Source: Rudaea sp.
GTDB lineage: Bacteria > Pseudomonadota > Gammaproteobacteria > Xanthomonadales > Rhodanobacteraceae
Assembly: GCA_025451955.1 (NCBI GenBank)
Contig: JANWJJ010000014.1
Span: 1-53,900, forward strand
Direction: 5' to 3'
DNA length: 53,900 nt
Under the pieces are notes generated by a model. The model worked only from the letters and a program-made list of their open reading frames with translations, was not told the origin of the DNA and did no database searches. This document shows positions 43,860 to 52,332 of this stretch, in pieces. A program made the position numbers and the translations under genes. How positions within the stretch are numbered: the first letter of the stretch is position 1; each line of letters starts with the position of its first letter.

Positions 43860-44669
43860 TCACTCCGCCGGCGCCAGAACCTCGTCGAAGCTGTACATGC
43901 CCGGCTCGCGGCGTGCAAGCCAGATCGCGGCAGCGAGCGCGCCGCGGCCGAAGATATCGCGGCTTCCCGCCCGATGCGTGAGTTCCAGGCGCTCGCCATC
44001 GGTAGCGAAGACGATCGTGTGTTCGCCGACCACGTCACCACCACGCAACGAGGCGAAACCGATTTCGCCGGGCTGGCGCGGGCCGGTCTTGTCGATGCGC
44101 GCGAATACCGCGTGTTCGGCCAGCACGGTTTGGCGGCTTTCAGCAACCACCTGGCCGAGCGCCAACGCCGTGCCGGAGGGCGCATCCTGTTTGCGCGCAT
44201 GATGCATTTCGAGAATATCGCAATCCCAATCGGGCAAGGCCGAGGCGACTCGGCGTGCGGCGCGCATCAGCATGGCAATGCCAAGGCTGAAATTCGCCGT
44301 CCACAGCACCGGAATCGTATGCGCGGCATGGCGCATCGCGGCGTGTTGTTCCTCGCGCAAACCCGTGGTGCCGCTGACGAAGGCGATGCGCCGTTCCAGC
44401 GCCAGCGCCAGCGCGGCGTCGAACGCGACCGGACCGCTGACATCCACCAGCACGTCGGCAGCGACATCGGGATCGAGCGAGGTGGAAAAATCCACATTGC
44501 GCTGCATCGTGCCGAACACGCGTTCGAGTGGCTCGTCCGCAAGACCCGATCCGGGCTTGACCAGGGCACAGGTCAGCTTTGCCTGTGTCGAGGCAAGCAC
44601 GCAGCGGATCACCGCCTGACCCAGACGCCCGGCGGAACCGAAAACCACGACGTTGACGTGAGCGCTCAT
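43860..44669 (-). CDS. dapB: 4-hydroxy-tetrahydrodipicolinate reductase
   Basis: A 269-aa enzyme of lysine and diaminopimelate biosynthesis. It has an N-terminal Rossmann motif VVVFGSAGRLGQAV, the active-site block DILEMHHARKQDAPSGTAL (His156, His157, Lys160), and the later GFASLRGGDVVGEHTIVFATDGERLELTHRAGSRDIFGRGAL. The location downstream of dnaJ and next to carAB is conserved in gammaproteobacteria. The gap to the dnaJ stop is only 28 bases, so it is probably transcribed with the heat-shock genes. Confidence 0.97.
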   Translation of the reverse strand: MSAHVNVVVFGSAGRLGQAVIRCVLASTQAKLTCALVKPGSGLADEPLERVFGTMQRNVDFSTSLDPDVAADVLVDVSGPVAFDAALALALERRIAFVSGTTGLREEQHAAMRHAAHTIPVLWTANFSLGIAMLMRAARRVASALPDWDCDILEMHHARKQDAPSGTALALGQVVAESRQTVLAEHAVFARIDKTGPRQPGEIGFASLRGGDVVGEHTIVFATDGERLELTHRAGSRDIFGRGALAAAIWLARREPGMYSFDEVLAPAE

Positions 44670-44697
44670 GCAGCCATCGTAGCCGCAAGCGGTCGCT

Positions 44698-45813
44698 TCA
44701 GGAAGTCACCCGCTCCCAGAACTGCTTGACGCCATCCAGCCAGGAACTGGCGCGTGGCGTGTGTGCGGCGGGATCGTCGCCGAAACTAGCCTCGAATTGT
44801 TCAAGCAGTTCGCGCTGGCGTTTGTCGAGCTTGACCGGAGTTTCGACCACGACGCGGCAGATCAGATCGCCGACATGGCTGCTGCGCACGTTGCGTACGC
44901 CCTTGCCGCGCAGGCGGAATGACTTGCCAGTCTGGGTTTCGGCGGGAATGCGGATCGTGGCATCGCCTTCCAGCGTCGGCACCTTCAGTTCGGCGCCGAG
45001 TGCGGCCTGCGAGAAACGGATCGGCACTTCGCAATGCAGATCGTCGCGGTCGCGCTGGAAAATGCGGTGCTCGCGCACCTGTACTTCGACGTATAGATCG
45101 CCCGTCGACGTGCCCGGCGGACCAGCCTGACCCTCGCCGCTCAAACGAATGCGATCGCCCGTGTCGACGCCCGCGGGAATCTTCACCGACAGGGTCTTGT
45201 CCTGCTGAACGCGGCCTTCGCCGCGGCAGGTTTTGCAGCGGTTGGCGATCACCTTGCCGGCACCGCCGCAATGCGGGCAGACCTGCTGGATCGAAAAAAT
45301 TCCGTTCTGCATGCGTACACGGCCATGGCCGCGGCAGGTGGCGCAGGTGCTGGTCTTGCCATCGGCCGATCCCGAACCGTCGCAGGTTTTGCAGGCCGCC
45401 AGGGTAGGAATTTCGATTTGCCGCTCGACACCGAATACGGCATCTTCCAGGTCGAGTTCGAGTACGTAGCGCAGATCGGTGCCACCGCGCGCGCGGCCAC
45501 GCCCGCCACCGAAAATATCGCCAAAGATATCGCCGAAGATGTCGCCGACATCGGCGAATCCCGCGCCTCCGCGTCCGCCCATGCCATGCTCGAATGCGGC
45601 GTGACCGTGCTGATCGTACAGCGCGCGCTTCTGCGCATCGCCAAGAATTTCGTAAGCCTCTTTCGCTTCCTTGAAATGCGCCTCGCATTCCTTGTCGCCG
45701 GGATTGCGGTCGGGATGATGCTTCATCGCCAGGCGGCGAAAGGCTTTTTTCAAGTCATCGTCAGACGCACCGCGCTCGACCCCGAGAACTTCGTAATAAC
45801 AACGCTTGCTCAT
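44698..45813 (-). CDS. dnaJ: Chaperone protein DnaJ
   Basis: A 371-aa Hsp40 that stimulates DnaK. The J domain (1-70) has the HPD motif in [11 protein letters not shown]. It is followed by a Gly/Phe region with the triple repeat [15 protein letters not shown], four zinc-finger repeats ([36 protein letters not shown]), and the substrate-binding C-terminal domains. The start at 45813 overlaps the stop of the TMEM175-like gene (ATGA). The open frame upstream to 45894 is that gene's DNA in another frame. Confidence 0.97.
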   Translation of the reverse strand: MSKRCYYEVLGVERGASDDDLKKAFRRLAMKHHPDRNPGDKECEAHFKEAKEAYEILGDAQKRALYDQHGHAAFEHGMGGRGGAGFADVGDIFGDIFGDIFGGGRGRARGGTDLRYVLELDLEDAVFGVERQIEIPTLAACKTCDGSGSADGKTSTCATCRGHGRVRMQNGIFSIQQVCPHCGGAGKVIANRCKTCRGEGRVQQDKTLSVKIPAGVDTGDRIRLSGEGQAGPPGTSTGDLYVEVQVREHRIFQRDRDDLHCEVPIRFSQAALGAELKVPTLEGDATIRIPAETQTGKSFRLRGKGVRNVRSSHVGDLICRVVVETPVKLDKRQRELLEQFEASFGDDPAAHTPRASSWLDGVKQFWERVTS

Positions 45814-46385
45814 TCTGAAACTACCTTTTCGATACGACGGTCGGGGATCAGCCATAGCATCGCGACCAACGCATACAGTGCATCGGAAAACCACGGATTA
45901 ACGAACGCCAGCAGGATTCCGAGCACATATCCCACGAGCGAAATTTTCCCCTTGAAATCTTTGCCGATAGCCCGCGCCAGTTCGGAATCGTCGCCTCCCT
46001 TCGCGATAATGCATTGCTGCAGAATCAGGTAGGCCCCTCCCGTCATCATTAACACCACGCCGTAAATCGCTGTGGGCAGAGCCTCGAAATGGTTCTCGCC
46101 CATCCATGCCGTAGTAAATGGCACCAGTGAAGCCCAGAACAACCAATGCAGATTGGCCCACATCACCCGCCCATTGATTTTCTGCACGGTAAACAACAGG
46201 TGATGATGATTGTTCCAGTAGATGCCGACGTAGATGAAGCTCAGCACATAGCCCAGAAACACCGGCCAGTTGGCAAGCAACGCGTCCCAACTGGCCTCAT
46301 GCGGCGGCTTCAGTTCGAGCACCATGATCGTGATGATCACGGCGATCACGCCGTCGGTGAAGGCTTCGAGTCTCCCCTTTTCCAT
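45810..46385 (-). CDS. TMEM175/DUF1211-family membrane protein (potassium channel-like)
   Basis: A 191-aa protein with six hydrophobic segments and the family signature at the very N-terminus: [26 protein letters not shown], matching R-x-x-x-F-(S/T)-D in the first helix, and later [41 protein letters not shown]. Bacterial TMEM175 proteins form tetrameric potassium-permeable channels. It lies between dnaK and dnaJ, which are usually adjacent, and its stop overlaps dnaJ by ATGA. The gap to dnaK holds a REP-like element, consistent with insertion of gene and repeat together. Confidence 0.88.
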   Translation of the reverse strand: MEKGRLEAFTDGVIAVIITIMVLELKPPHEASWDALLANWPVFLGYVLSFIYVGIYWNNHHHLLFTVQKINGRVMWANLHWLFWASLVPFTTAWMGENHFEALPTAIYGVVLMMTGGAYLILQQCIIAKGGDDSELARAIGKDFKGKISLVGYVLGILLAFVNPWFSDALYALVAMLWLIPDRRIEKVVSE

Positions 46386-46421
46386 TTCGGCACCCCCGCG
46401 CCTGTATTCAGAGTATCACCG

Positions 46422-46589
46422 TCATTCCCGCGCAGGCGGGAATCCAGTTCTTGCTTTTTGCAGAATGCTCAAGAACTGGATTACTCACTGCATCCGCAGC
46501 TCGCCCGTCGGGCCATTCGCTACGCGAATGTTCGCTCCGGCATCCTGCCTTTGCAGTCCGGGCTCGCCTTCGGCGCCCCGGAATGATGA
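46422..46589. repeat. REP-like element, copy D (largest), between dnaK and the TMEM175 gene
   Basis: About 168 bases packed with hairpins: GTCATTCCCGCGCAGGCGGG opening, CCAGTTCTTG (46444-46453) / CAAGAACTGG (46470-46479), GCCCG-T-CGGGC (46503-46513), CATTCGC-TAC-GCGAATG (46514-46530), and a closing CCGGAATGATGAC. It fills most of the 212-base gap. It shares its ends with the other REP copies. Confidence 0.75.
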
Positions 46590-46597
46590 CGGCGGTG

Positions 46598-48505
46598 TTA
46601 CTTCTTGTCTTTGACCTCGGTGAACTCGGCATCGACGACATCGTCTTTCGGCGCCGAGTTTCCTTCGGCTTGCTGCGCACCGGCGTCGCCTGCGCCCGCG
46701 CTAGCTGCAGCCGCCAGCGATTGCGCGGCTTTTTCCAGCGTAGCGATACGCGATTCAATCGCATCCTTGTCTTCGCCCTTCATCACTTTTTCCAGATCAG
46801 AAAGTGCCGCCTCGATCGCGCCGATCTGATCCGGCACCTTGCCGCCGTGTTCCTTGATCGCCGCACGTGTGGCGTGCACGAGTTGATCCGCCTTGTTGCG
46901 CGTGCCGACGAGTTCGTGGAATTTCTTGTCGTCTTCCTTGTTCGCTTCGGCATCGCGCACCATGCGCTGGATTTCTTCCTCGTTCAGACCCGATCCGGCC
47001 TTGATCTCGATGCGCTGTTCCTTGCCGGTTTTCTTGTCTTTCGCCGACACATGCAGAATGCCGTTGGCGTCGATATCGAACGTGACTTCGACCTGCGGCA
47101 TGCCGCGCGGCGCGGACTCGATGCCAGCCAGATCGAACTTGGCCAGCGACTTGTTCGCACTTGCGCGCTCGCGCTCACCCTGCAACACGTGCACGGTGAC
47201 CGCGTTCTGATTGTCTTCGGCAGTCGAGAACACCTGGGTATTCTTGGTCGGAATCGTGGTGTTCTTCTCGATCAACTTGGTGAACACGCCGCCCATCGTT
47301 TCGATGCCCAGCGACAATGGCGTCACGTCGAGCAGCAGCACGTCTTTCACTGTGCCGCCAAGCACACCACCCTGAATCGCCGCACCGACGGCGACGGCTT
47401 CGTCCGGATTCACATCCTTGCGCGGCTCCTTGCCGAAGAATTCCTTGACCGCGTCCTGCACCTTCGGCATGCGCGTCTGGCCGCCGACCAGGATCACTTC
47501 GTGGATGTCGGCCACTTTCAGGCCGGCGTCACTGAGCGCCGTGCGGCAGGGACTCATCGTGGCCTTGATCAGATCGTCGACCAGGGCTTCGAGCTTGGCG
47601 CGCGTGAGCTTGATGTTCAGATGCTTCGGACCCGATGCGTCAGCTGTGATGTAGGGCAGATTCACTTCGGTCTGATGCGCGGTGGACAGTTCGATCTTCG
47701 CGCGCTCGGCGCCATCCTTCAGGCGCTGCAAGGCCAGGGAATCGTTCTTCAGATCGACGCCGGTATCCTTCTTGAATTCGTCGACCAGATAGTCGATCAG
47801 GCGCTTGTCGAAATCTTCGCCGCCAAGGAAGGTGTCGCCATTCGTGGCCAGCACCTCGAACTGCTTCTCGCCATCGACTTCGGCGATCTCGATGATCGAC
47901 ACGTCGAACGTGCCGCCGCCCAGATCGTACACGGCGATCTTGCGGTCGCCACCTTTCTTGTCGATGCCGTAAGCGAGCGCCGCGGCAGTCGGTTCGTTGA
48001 TGATGCGCTTGACGTCCAGACCCGCGATGCGGCCGGCGTCCTTGGTCGCCTGGCGCTGCGAGTCGTTGAAATATGCGGGCACGGTGATGACGGCCTCCGT
48101 CACCGGTTCACCGAGATAATCTTCGGCGGTCTTCTTCATCTTCATCAAAATCTTGGCCGAGATTTCCTGTGGCGACAGTTTCTTGCCGTCGGCCGTCTCC
48201 AGCCAAGCATCGCCATTGTCGTGCGCAAGGATCTTGTACGGAACCAGATCGAGATCCTTCCTCACTTCGGCGTCGGTGAATTTGCGCCCGATCAGGCGCT
48301 TCACCGCGTAAAACGTATTCTTGGGATTGGTCACCGCCTGGCGCTTGGCCGTGGCGCCGACCAACACTTCGTTGTCCTTGAACGCGACGATCGAAGGCGT
48401 GGTGCGATCGCCTTCCGAGTTCTCGATGACGCGCGCCGTGTTGCCTTCCATAACCGCGACGCAGGAATTGGTCGTGCCCAGGTCGATACCGATGATCTTG
48501 CCCAT
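46598..48505 (-). CDS. dnaK: Chaperone protein DnaK (Hsp70)
   Basis: A 635-aa Hsp70. The ATPase domain carries the three family signatures [32 protein letters not shown] and [14 protein letters not shown], a hydrophobic linker [14 protein letters not shown], the substrate domain, and a disordered tail rich in Gly, Ala and Gln ending [11 protein letters not shown]. Length is normal. It lies between grpE (71-base gap) and the inserted TMEM175-like gene. Confidence 0.98.
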   Translation of the reverse strand: MGKIIGIDLGTTNSCVAVMEGNTARVIENSEGDRTTPSIVAFKDNEVLVGATAKRQAVTNPKNTFYAVKRLIGRKFTDAEVRKDLDLVPYKILAHDNGDAWLETADGKKLSPQEISAKILMKMKKTAEDYLGEPVTEAVITVPAYFNDSQRQATKDAGRIAGLDVKRIINEPTAAALAYGIDKKGGDRKIAVYDLGGGTFDVSIIEIAEVDGEKQFEVLATNGDTFLGGEDFDKRLIDYLVDEFKKDTGVDLKNDSLALQRLKDGAERAKIELSTAHQTEVNLPYITADASGPKHLNIKLTRAKLEALVDDLIKATMSPCRTALSDAGLKVADIHEVILVGGQTRMPKVQDAVKEFFGKEPRKDVNPDEAVAVGAAIQGGVLGGTVKDVLLLDVTPLSLGIETMGGVFTKLIEKNTTIPTKNTQVFSTAEDNQNAVTVHVLQGERERASANKSLAKFDLAGIESAPRGMPQVEVTFDIDANGILHVSAKDKKTGKEQRIEIKAGSGLNEEEIQRMVRDAEANKEDDKKFHELVGTRNKADQLVHATRAAIKEHGGKVPDQIGAIEAALSDLEKVMKGEDKDAIESRIATLEKAAQSLAAAASAGAGDAGAQQAEGNSAPKDDVVDAEFTEVKDKK

Positions 48506-48576
48506 TGTTCAGTCTCCGAAATTTTTTGCGGCCAACCGCCGCGGATGCGTTGAAAATGTGGATGCGCCGCGTTAAT

Positions 48577-49119
48577 TCAAGCACCAGGTGGCTTGGCAAT
48601 GCTCACCAGTGCCGGACGCAGCAAGCGTTCGTTGAGTACATAACCTTTCTGCATCACCGCGACCACCGTATTCGGCGCGGCGTGCGGTGCATCGATCATG
48701 CTCATCGCTTGATGCAATTCGGGGTTGAATGCCTGCCCGAGCGGATCGACCTGTTTCAGGCCATTGTCGGCGGCGACCTTGAGCAAGGCCTTCAACGTGA
48801 GATCCATGCCCGAACGCAAGGCAGCGACATCGGCAGTATCGACGGCAAGGCCACGTTCCAGGCTGTCGCAGACGGGCAGTAGATCGCCGAGCAGGCGTTC
48901 GTTGGCAAATTTGCGCGCCTGCTCCACATCGCGTTGCAGGCGCTTGCGCTGATTCTCGATCTCGGCACGCTCACGCAGCAGTACATCGCGCATTTCGCCG
49001 AGCTTGTTTTCGTACTCGGCCAGTTTCTGACCGAGCTGATCGGCGTCGGCTTGCATCAAATCGTTTTCGGGCGGCTCGCCCATCTTGGTTTCCGGCTTCA
49101 TTGGGTCGGTGTTTTCCAT
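48577..49119 (-). CDS. grpE: Nucleotide exchange factor GrpE
   Basis: A 180-aa cofactor that drives ADP release from DnaK. It has a polar N-terminus, a long coiled coil (QLGQKLAEYENKLGEMRDVLLRERAEIENQRKRLQRDVEQARKFA), and the C-terminal beta-wing region with PLGQAFNPELHQAMSMID and VVAVMQKGYVLNERLLRPALVSIAK. ATG 49119 has GGAG upstream and gives the usual length; the frame extension to 49353 is antisense or out of frame with hrcA. It is downstream of hrcA by 71 bases. Confidence 0.95.
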   Translation of the reverse strand: MENTDPMKPETKMGEPPENDLMQADADQLGQKLAEYENKLGEMRDVLLRERAEIENQRKRLQRDVEQARKFANERLLGDLLPVCDSLERGLAVDTADVAALRSGMDLTLKALLKVAADNGLKQVDPLGQAFNPELHQAMSMIDAPHAAPNTVVAVMQKGYVLNERLLRPALVSIAKPPGA

Positions 49120-49190
49120 CGCGATAGGCTCCACAAGCAACGACGCGGTCCACAGTTTGGGCTGTGTACCGCAACGAATTCGATTTTCCC

Positions 49191-50246
49191 TTATTGGGCC
49201 TGCGCCGCCTGATTCAAGGCGCCGGACAGAATCTGCGCCGTCGCCTGTACGACCGGAATCACCCTCTGGTAGGCCATGCGCGTCGGGCCGATCACGCCGA
49301 GTACGCCCAGCACGCGGCCTTCGACACCGTAAGGCGCCGTGATCAGACTGCATCCATCCAGTGCGGTGAAACCGGATTCCTCGCCGATGAACAGACGTAC
49401 GCCCTCGGCCCGCGCACAGTTTTCCAGCAACAGCAGCAGGTCGCGTTTGCGCTGGAAGGCCTCAAACAGCTCGCGCAGCCGCTCCATGTCAGACAGCCCC
49501 TGCGAACCCATCAGATTGATCTGCCCGGTAACCAGCATGTCGGCGCCTGCTGGTACGGGAAACGCCTGTTGGGTCACATCGATCGCCGCCGCCATCAGTT
49601 GGCTCAGACTGCGGCTGGTCTCGCGCATCTCGCGCAGCAAACGCTCGCGGATTTCGGCCATGCGCAGGCCGGCAAAATTGGCATTGAGGAAATTGGCAAT
49701 CTGCTCCAGCTCACTGGCCGAATAGGTGCGTTGCGTGGTCACGACGCGGTTTTGCACGTCGTTGTCGGAAAACACCAGGATCGTGAGCACACGGCTGCCG
49801 CCCAGGGCGACGAAATCGATGTGGCGGAACGGAAATTCCTCGCGCTTGGGTACCGTCACCACGCCGACAAAATGGGTCACGTCCGACAGCAGCGACGACA
49901 CACCATTGAGCAAATCCTGGGTCGGTGCATGCGTCGGTAGCTCACGCCGAAGCTGTTCGATCTGCGGCGCGTCCAGCGGCTTGAGCTCCAGCAGACTATC
50001 GACAAAGACACGGTAGCCCTGGGCTGTCGGCACGCGCCCAGCCGACGTATGCGGGGCCGCGAGCAAACCGATTTCTTCCAGATCGGCCATGACATTGCGG
50101 ATCGTCGCGGCGCTGACGTCCAGCCCGGCATGCCTGGCCAGGGTGCGCGATCCCACCGGCTGCCCATCGGCGATGTACTGCGCGATCAGGGCACGCAGCA
50201 ATTGACGCGCACGGGCATCGAGTTTCTTGTCGATGGAAGAAGGCAT
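49191..50246 (-). CDS. hrcA: Heat-inducible transcription repressor HrcA
   Basis: A 351-aa repressor that binds CIRCE operators in response to GroE availability. The N-terminal winged helix is RARQLLRALIAQYIADGQPVGSRTLARHAGLDVSAATIRNVMADLEEIGLLAAPHTSAGRVPTAQGYRVFVD; the C-terminal GAF-like dimerisation domain has SLITAPYGVEGRVLGVLGVIGPTRMAYQRVIPVV. ATG 50246 gives the standard start. It is the first gene of hrcA-grpE-dnaK-TMEM175-dnaJ-dapB. No CIRCE sequence is seen in front of it; a sigma-32-type promoter is. Confidence 0.95.
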   Translation of the reverse strand: MPSSIDKKLDARARQLLRALIAQYIADGQPVGSRTLARHAGLDVSAATIRNVMADLEEIGLLAAPHTSAGRVPTAQGYRVFVDSLLELKPLDAPQIEQLRRELPTHAPTQDLLNGVSSLLSDVTHFVGVVTVPKREEFPFRHIDFVALGGSRVLTILVFSDNDVQNRVVTTQRTYSASELEQIANFLNANFAGLRMAEIRERLLREMRETSRSLSQLMAAAIDVTQQAFPVPAGADMLVTGQINLMGSQGLSDMERLRELFEAFQRKRDLLLLLENCARAEGVRLFIGEESGFTALDGCSLITAPYGVEGRVLGVLGVIGPTRMAYQRVIPVVQATAQILSGALNQAAQAQ

Positions 50247-50719
50247 GTATTTGCGGCCGGAAGACGGGGCGACGCTAACAATCGCCTGCCACATGGTCAA
50301 TATGGGTATAGGGTCGGATTTCAAGCGCGCCGGCTCCGGCCATGCGGGGCTACTGGACTTGCGGCTTCTTTCCCCGTAGGCTTGCATCCGAGCGCAGGCA
50401 CGCCTAGTGCGCCGATCCGTTGGCGCAACGCACGACCCGCCCGCGCAGTCCGACTTTTTCAACGCCATGTCCACGCCCGGCAACGAAGCTGGAGCGTGAG
50501 GCACAGGTCAATCACGGCTTGCCCGGCAGATTCATGGGCAGCGGTGAGATGGCGAGATGGCAAGTTTGTGGTTCGCCGCCGTGGTCGCACTGAATTCTTG
50601 ACGGTGCAGCCTCCGCCTCAAGGGCGACGTTCACAAAGGCTATTTTTTCCGATTTTCCACATTGCCGATTACTGTACATGGCTGCGTGAGCAGCGCGAAC
50701 GCATGACGAACCAGCAGGC
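50247..50719. other. Divergent non-coding region between hrcA and scpA
   Basis: 473 bases without a supportable gene, unusually long for this compact window. It holds the sigma-32-like promoter for hrcA (50300-50325). Toward scpA there is a T-rich patch (TATTTTTTCCGATTTTCC, about 50641-50658) and a six-codon reading frame (ATG 50703 to TGA 50723) whose stop overlaps the scpA start. I see no tRNA, CIRCE box or clear scpA promoter. A small RNA cannot be excluded. Confidence 0.5.
50300..50325 (-). promoter_or_regulatory. Sigma-32-type heat-shock promoter of the hrcA-grpE-dnaK-dnaJ operon
   Basis: On the minus strand CTTGAAA (50325-50319), an 11-base spacer, and ACCCATAT (50307-50300). This matches the heat-shock consensus CTTGAAA ... 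CCCCATNT at 14 of 15 specified-type positions. The spacer is one base shorter than that of E. coli groE as I recall it. It would give a leader of about 47 bases before the hrcA ATG. Confidence 0.72.
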
Positions 50720-51571
50720 ATGACCACACAGACCGTCGAAAGTCTCGATCACGAGGCGACGGGCATCTTTACCCCGGTGCCGCAGCAGCAGGAAATGCCG
50801 CTGGCGATGGTGCGCGGCCAGCCGATGCTGCAGATGCCGCAGGACCTGTACATCCCGCCGGATGCGCTGGAAGTCATCCTCGAAGCCTTCGAAGGCCCGC
50901 TGGATCTGCTGCTGTACCTGATCCGGCGCCAGAATCTCGATATTCTCGATATCCCGATCGCCGAAATCACGCGCCAGTACATCGACTACATCGACCTGAT
51001 GCAGGACATGCGCCTGGAGTTGGCCGCCGAATACCTGGTCATGGCGGCGATCCTGGCCGAGATCAAATCACGTCTGCTGTTGCCGCGTCCGCCGCAGGCT
51101 GAAAACTCCGAGGAAGATCCGCGCGCCGAACTCGTCCGCCGCCTGCAGGAATACGAACGCTTCAAGAAAGCGGCGGAAGACATCGAGGCGATGCCGCGGC
51201 TGGAACGCAATTTCAGCCTGGCCAGCGCCTTCGTGCCGGACAAGAACGTGATCCACCTGCCGCCGCCGGTGGAACTGCGCGAATTGCTGCTGGCGCTCAA
51301 GGACGTGCTCAAGCGCGCCGAGTTGACCGGCCGGCACGCGATCCAGCGCGAGGCCTTGTCGGTGCGCAACCGCATGAGCGACGTGCTCAAGGCGCTGGAG
51401 GATGGCGCCTTTCATCCATTCGAGCAGTTGTTCAACCCCGACGAAGGCAGGCTTGGCATCGTCGTTACTTTCCTGGCTTTGCTCGAACTGGCCAAGGAAC
51501 TCCTGATCGAGATCATGCAGAGCGGACCGCTCGCACCGATTTACCTGAAATCCCTTGCCATCGCTGGCTGA
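50720..51571 (+). CDS. scpA: Segregation and condensation protein A
   Basis: A 283-aa kleisin that bridges SMC heads. The first 50 residues are a variable Gln/Pro-rich extension; the family begins at ALEVILEAFEGPLDLLLYLIRRQNLDILDIPIAEITRQYIDYI and continues with AAEYLVMAAILAEIKSRLLLPRP. The C-terminal winged helix ends FLALLELAKELLIEIMQSGPLAPIYLK. It is followed by scpB after 17 bases. Its ATG overlaps the stop of a six-codon frame upstream. Confidence 0.95.
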   Translation: MTTQTVESLDHEATGIFTPVPQQQEMPLAMVRGQPMLQMPQDLYIPPDALEVILEAFEGPLDLLLYLIRRQNLDILDIPIAEITRQYIDYIDLMQDMRLELAAEYLVMAAILAEIKSRLLLPRPPQAENSEEDPRAELVRRLQEYERFKKAAEDIEAMPRLERNFSLASAFVPDKNVIHLPPPVELRELLLALKDVLKRAELTGRHAIQREALSVRNRMSDVLKALEDGAFHPFEQLFNPDEGRLGIVVTFLALLELAKELLIEIMQSGPLAPIYLKSLAIAG

Positions 51572-51588
51572 GAATAGTCTTGTATAAA

Positions 51589-52332
51589 ATGATCGAATTT
51601 CCACAAATCAAACGCATCCTCGAAGCGGCCTTGTTGGCCGCCGCGCAACCGCTGTCAATTCCGCAGCTTGCCGCCTTGTTCGGCGAAACCGAAATGCCGG
51701 GTCACGCCGACATCGCACGCGCACTCGTCGAACTCGGCCACGACTGCGCCGAACGCGGCGTGGAATTGCGTGAAGTTGCCTCGGGCTTCCGTTATCAGGT
51801 GCGCGAAGACGTGCATGTCTGGGTTGCGCGTCTGTGGACCGAACGTCAGACCAAATATTCGCGCGCCTTGCTCGAAACCCTGGCCCTGATCGCCTATCGC
51901 CAGCCTATCACGCGCGGCGAGATCGAGCAGATCCGCGGTGTGGCCGTGTCGACCAATATCATCAAGACTCTGGAAGAGCGCGAATGGGTGCGTGTGGTCG
52001 GCTACCGCGACGTGCCCGGCAAACCGGCACTGTTCGGCACCAGCCGTAACTTCCTGGATTATTTCAACCTGAAATCGCTGGACGAATTGCCGGCTCTGGC
52101 CGAGATCCATGAGATCGAGGATTTCGATCCGCAATTGACGCTTGGTCCAGTCGCGCCGGCAGAAAACGACAGCGATAGCGGTGAAAATGTGGAAGAGGCG
52201 GCATCTTCCGCGGCGCACGAATCCACCCACGACACCATGGCAACCATGGCGTCTGCTTCCCTCCCCGCCTTTGATGGCGATTCCAAACTTGACGCCGTAT
52301 CGACCGATGCCGCGCCGGAGCAAGACCGATGA
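51589..52332 (+). CDS. scpB: Segregation and condensation protein B
   Basis: A 247-aa partner of ScpA with two winged-helix domains: IKRILEAALLAAAQPLSIPQLAALFG at the start and the conserved LSRAALETLALIAYRQP-type block seen here as YSRALLETLALIAYRQPITRGEIEQIRGVAVSTNIIKTLEEREWVRVVGYRDVPGKPALFGTSRNFLDYF. An acidic, low-complexity tail (about 185-247) follows and is probably disordered. ATG 51589 is preferred to a TTG at 51580. The stop overlaps rluB (ATGA). Confidence 0.95.
   Translation: MIEFPQIKRILEAALLAAAQPLSIPQLAALFGETEMPGHADIARALVELGHDCAERGVELREVASGFRYQVREDVHVWVARLWTERQTKYSRALLETLALIAYRQPITRGEIEQIRGVAVSTNIIKTLEEREWVRVVGYRDVPGKPALFGTSRNFLDYFNLKSLDELPALAEIHEIEDFDPQLTLGPVAPAENDSDSGENVEEAASSAAHESTHDTMATMASASLPAFDGDSKLDAVSTDAAPEQDR

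Noticed and set aside
46451-48553. 700-codon plus-strand open frame opposite dnaK
   Set aside because: Antisense frames across dnaK are a known artefact; there is no independent ribosome site or motif.
48506-48576. CIRCE operator between grpE and dnaK
   Set aside because: No TTAGCACTC or GAGTGCTAA half-sites are present.
50049-50723. Plus-strand open frame ending at the scpA start as a possible gene
   Set aside because: Its first part is antisense to hrcA and the rest has no motif; only the last six codons are of interest.
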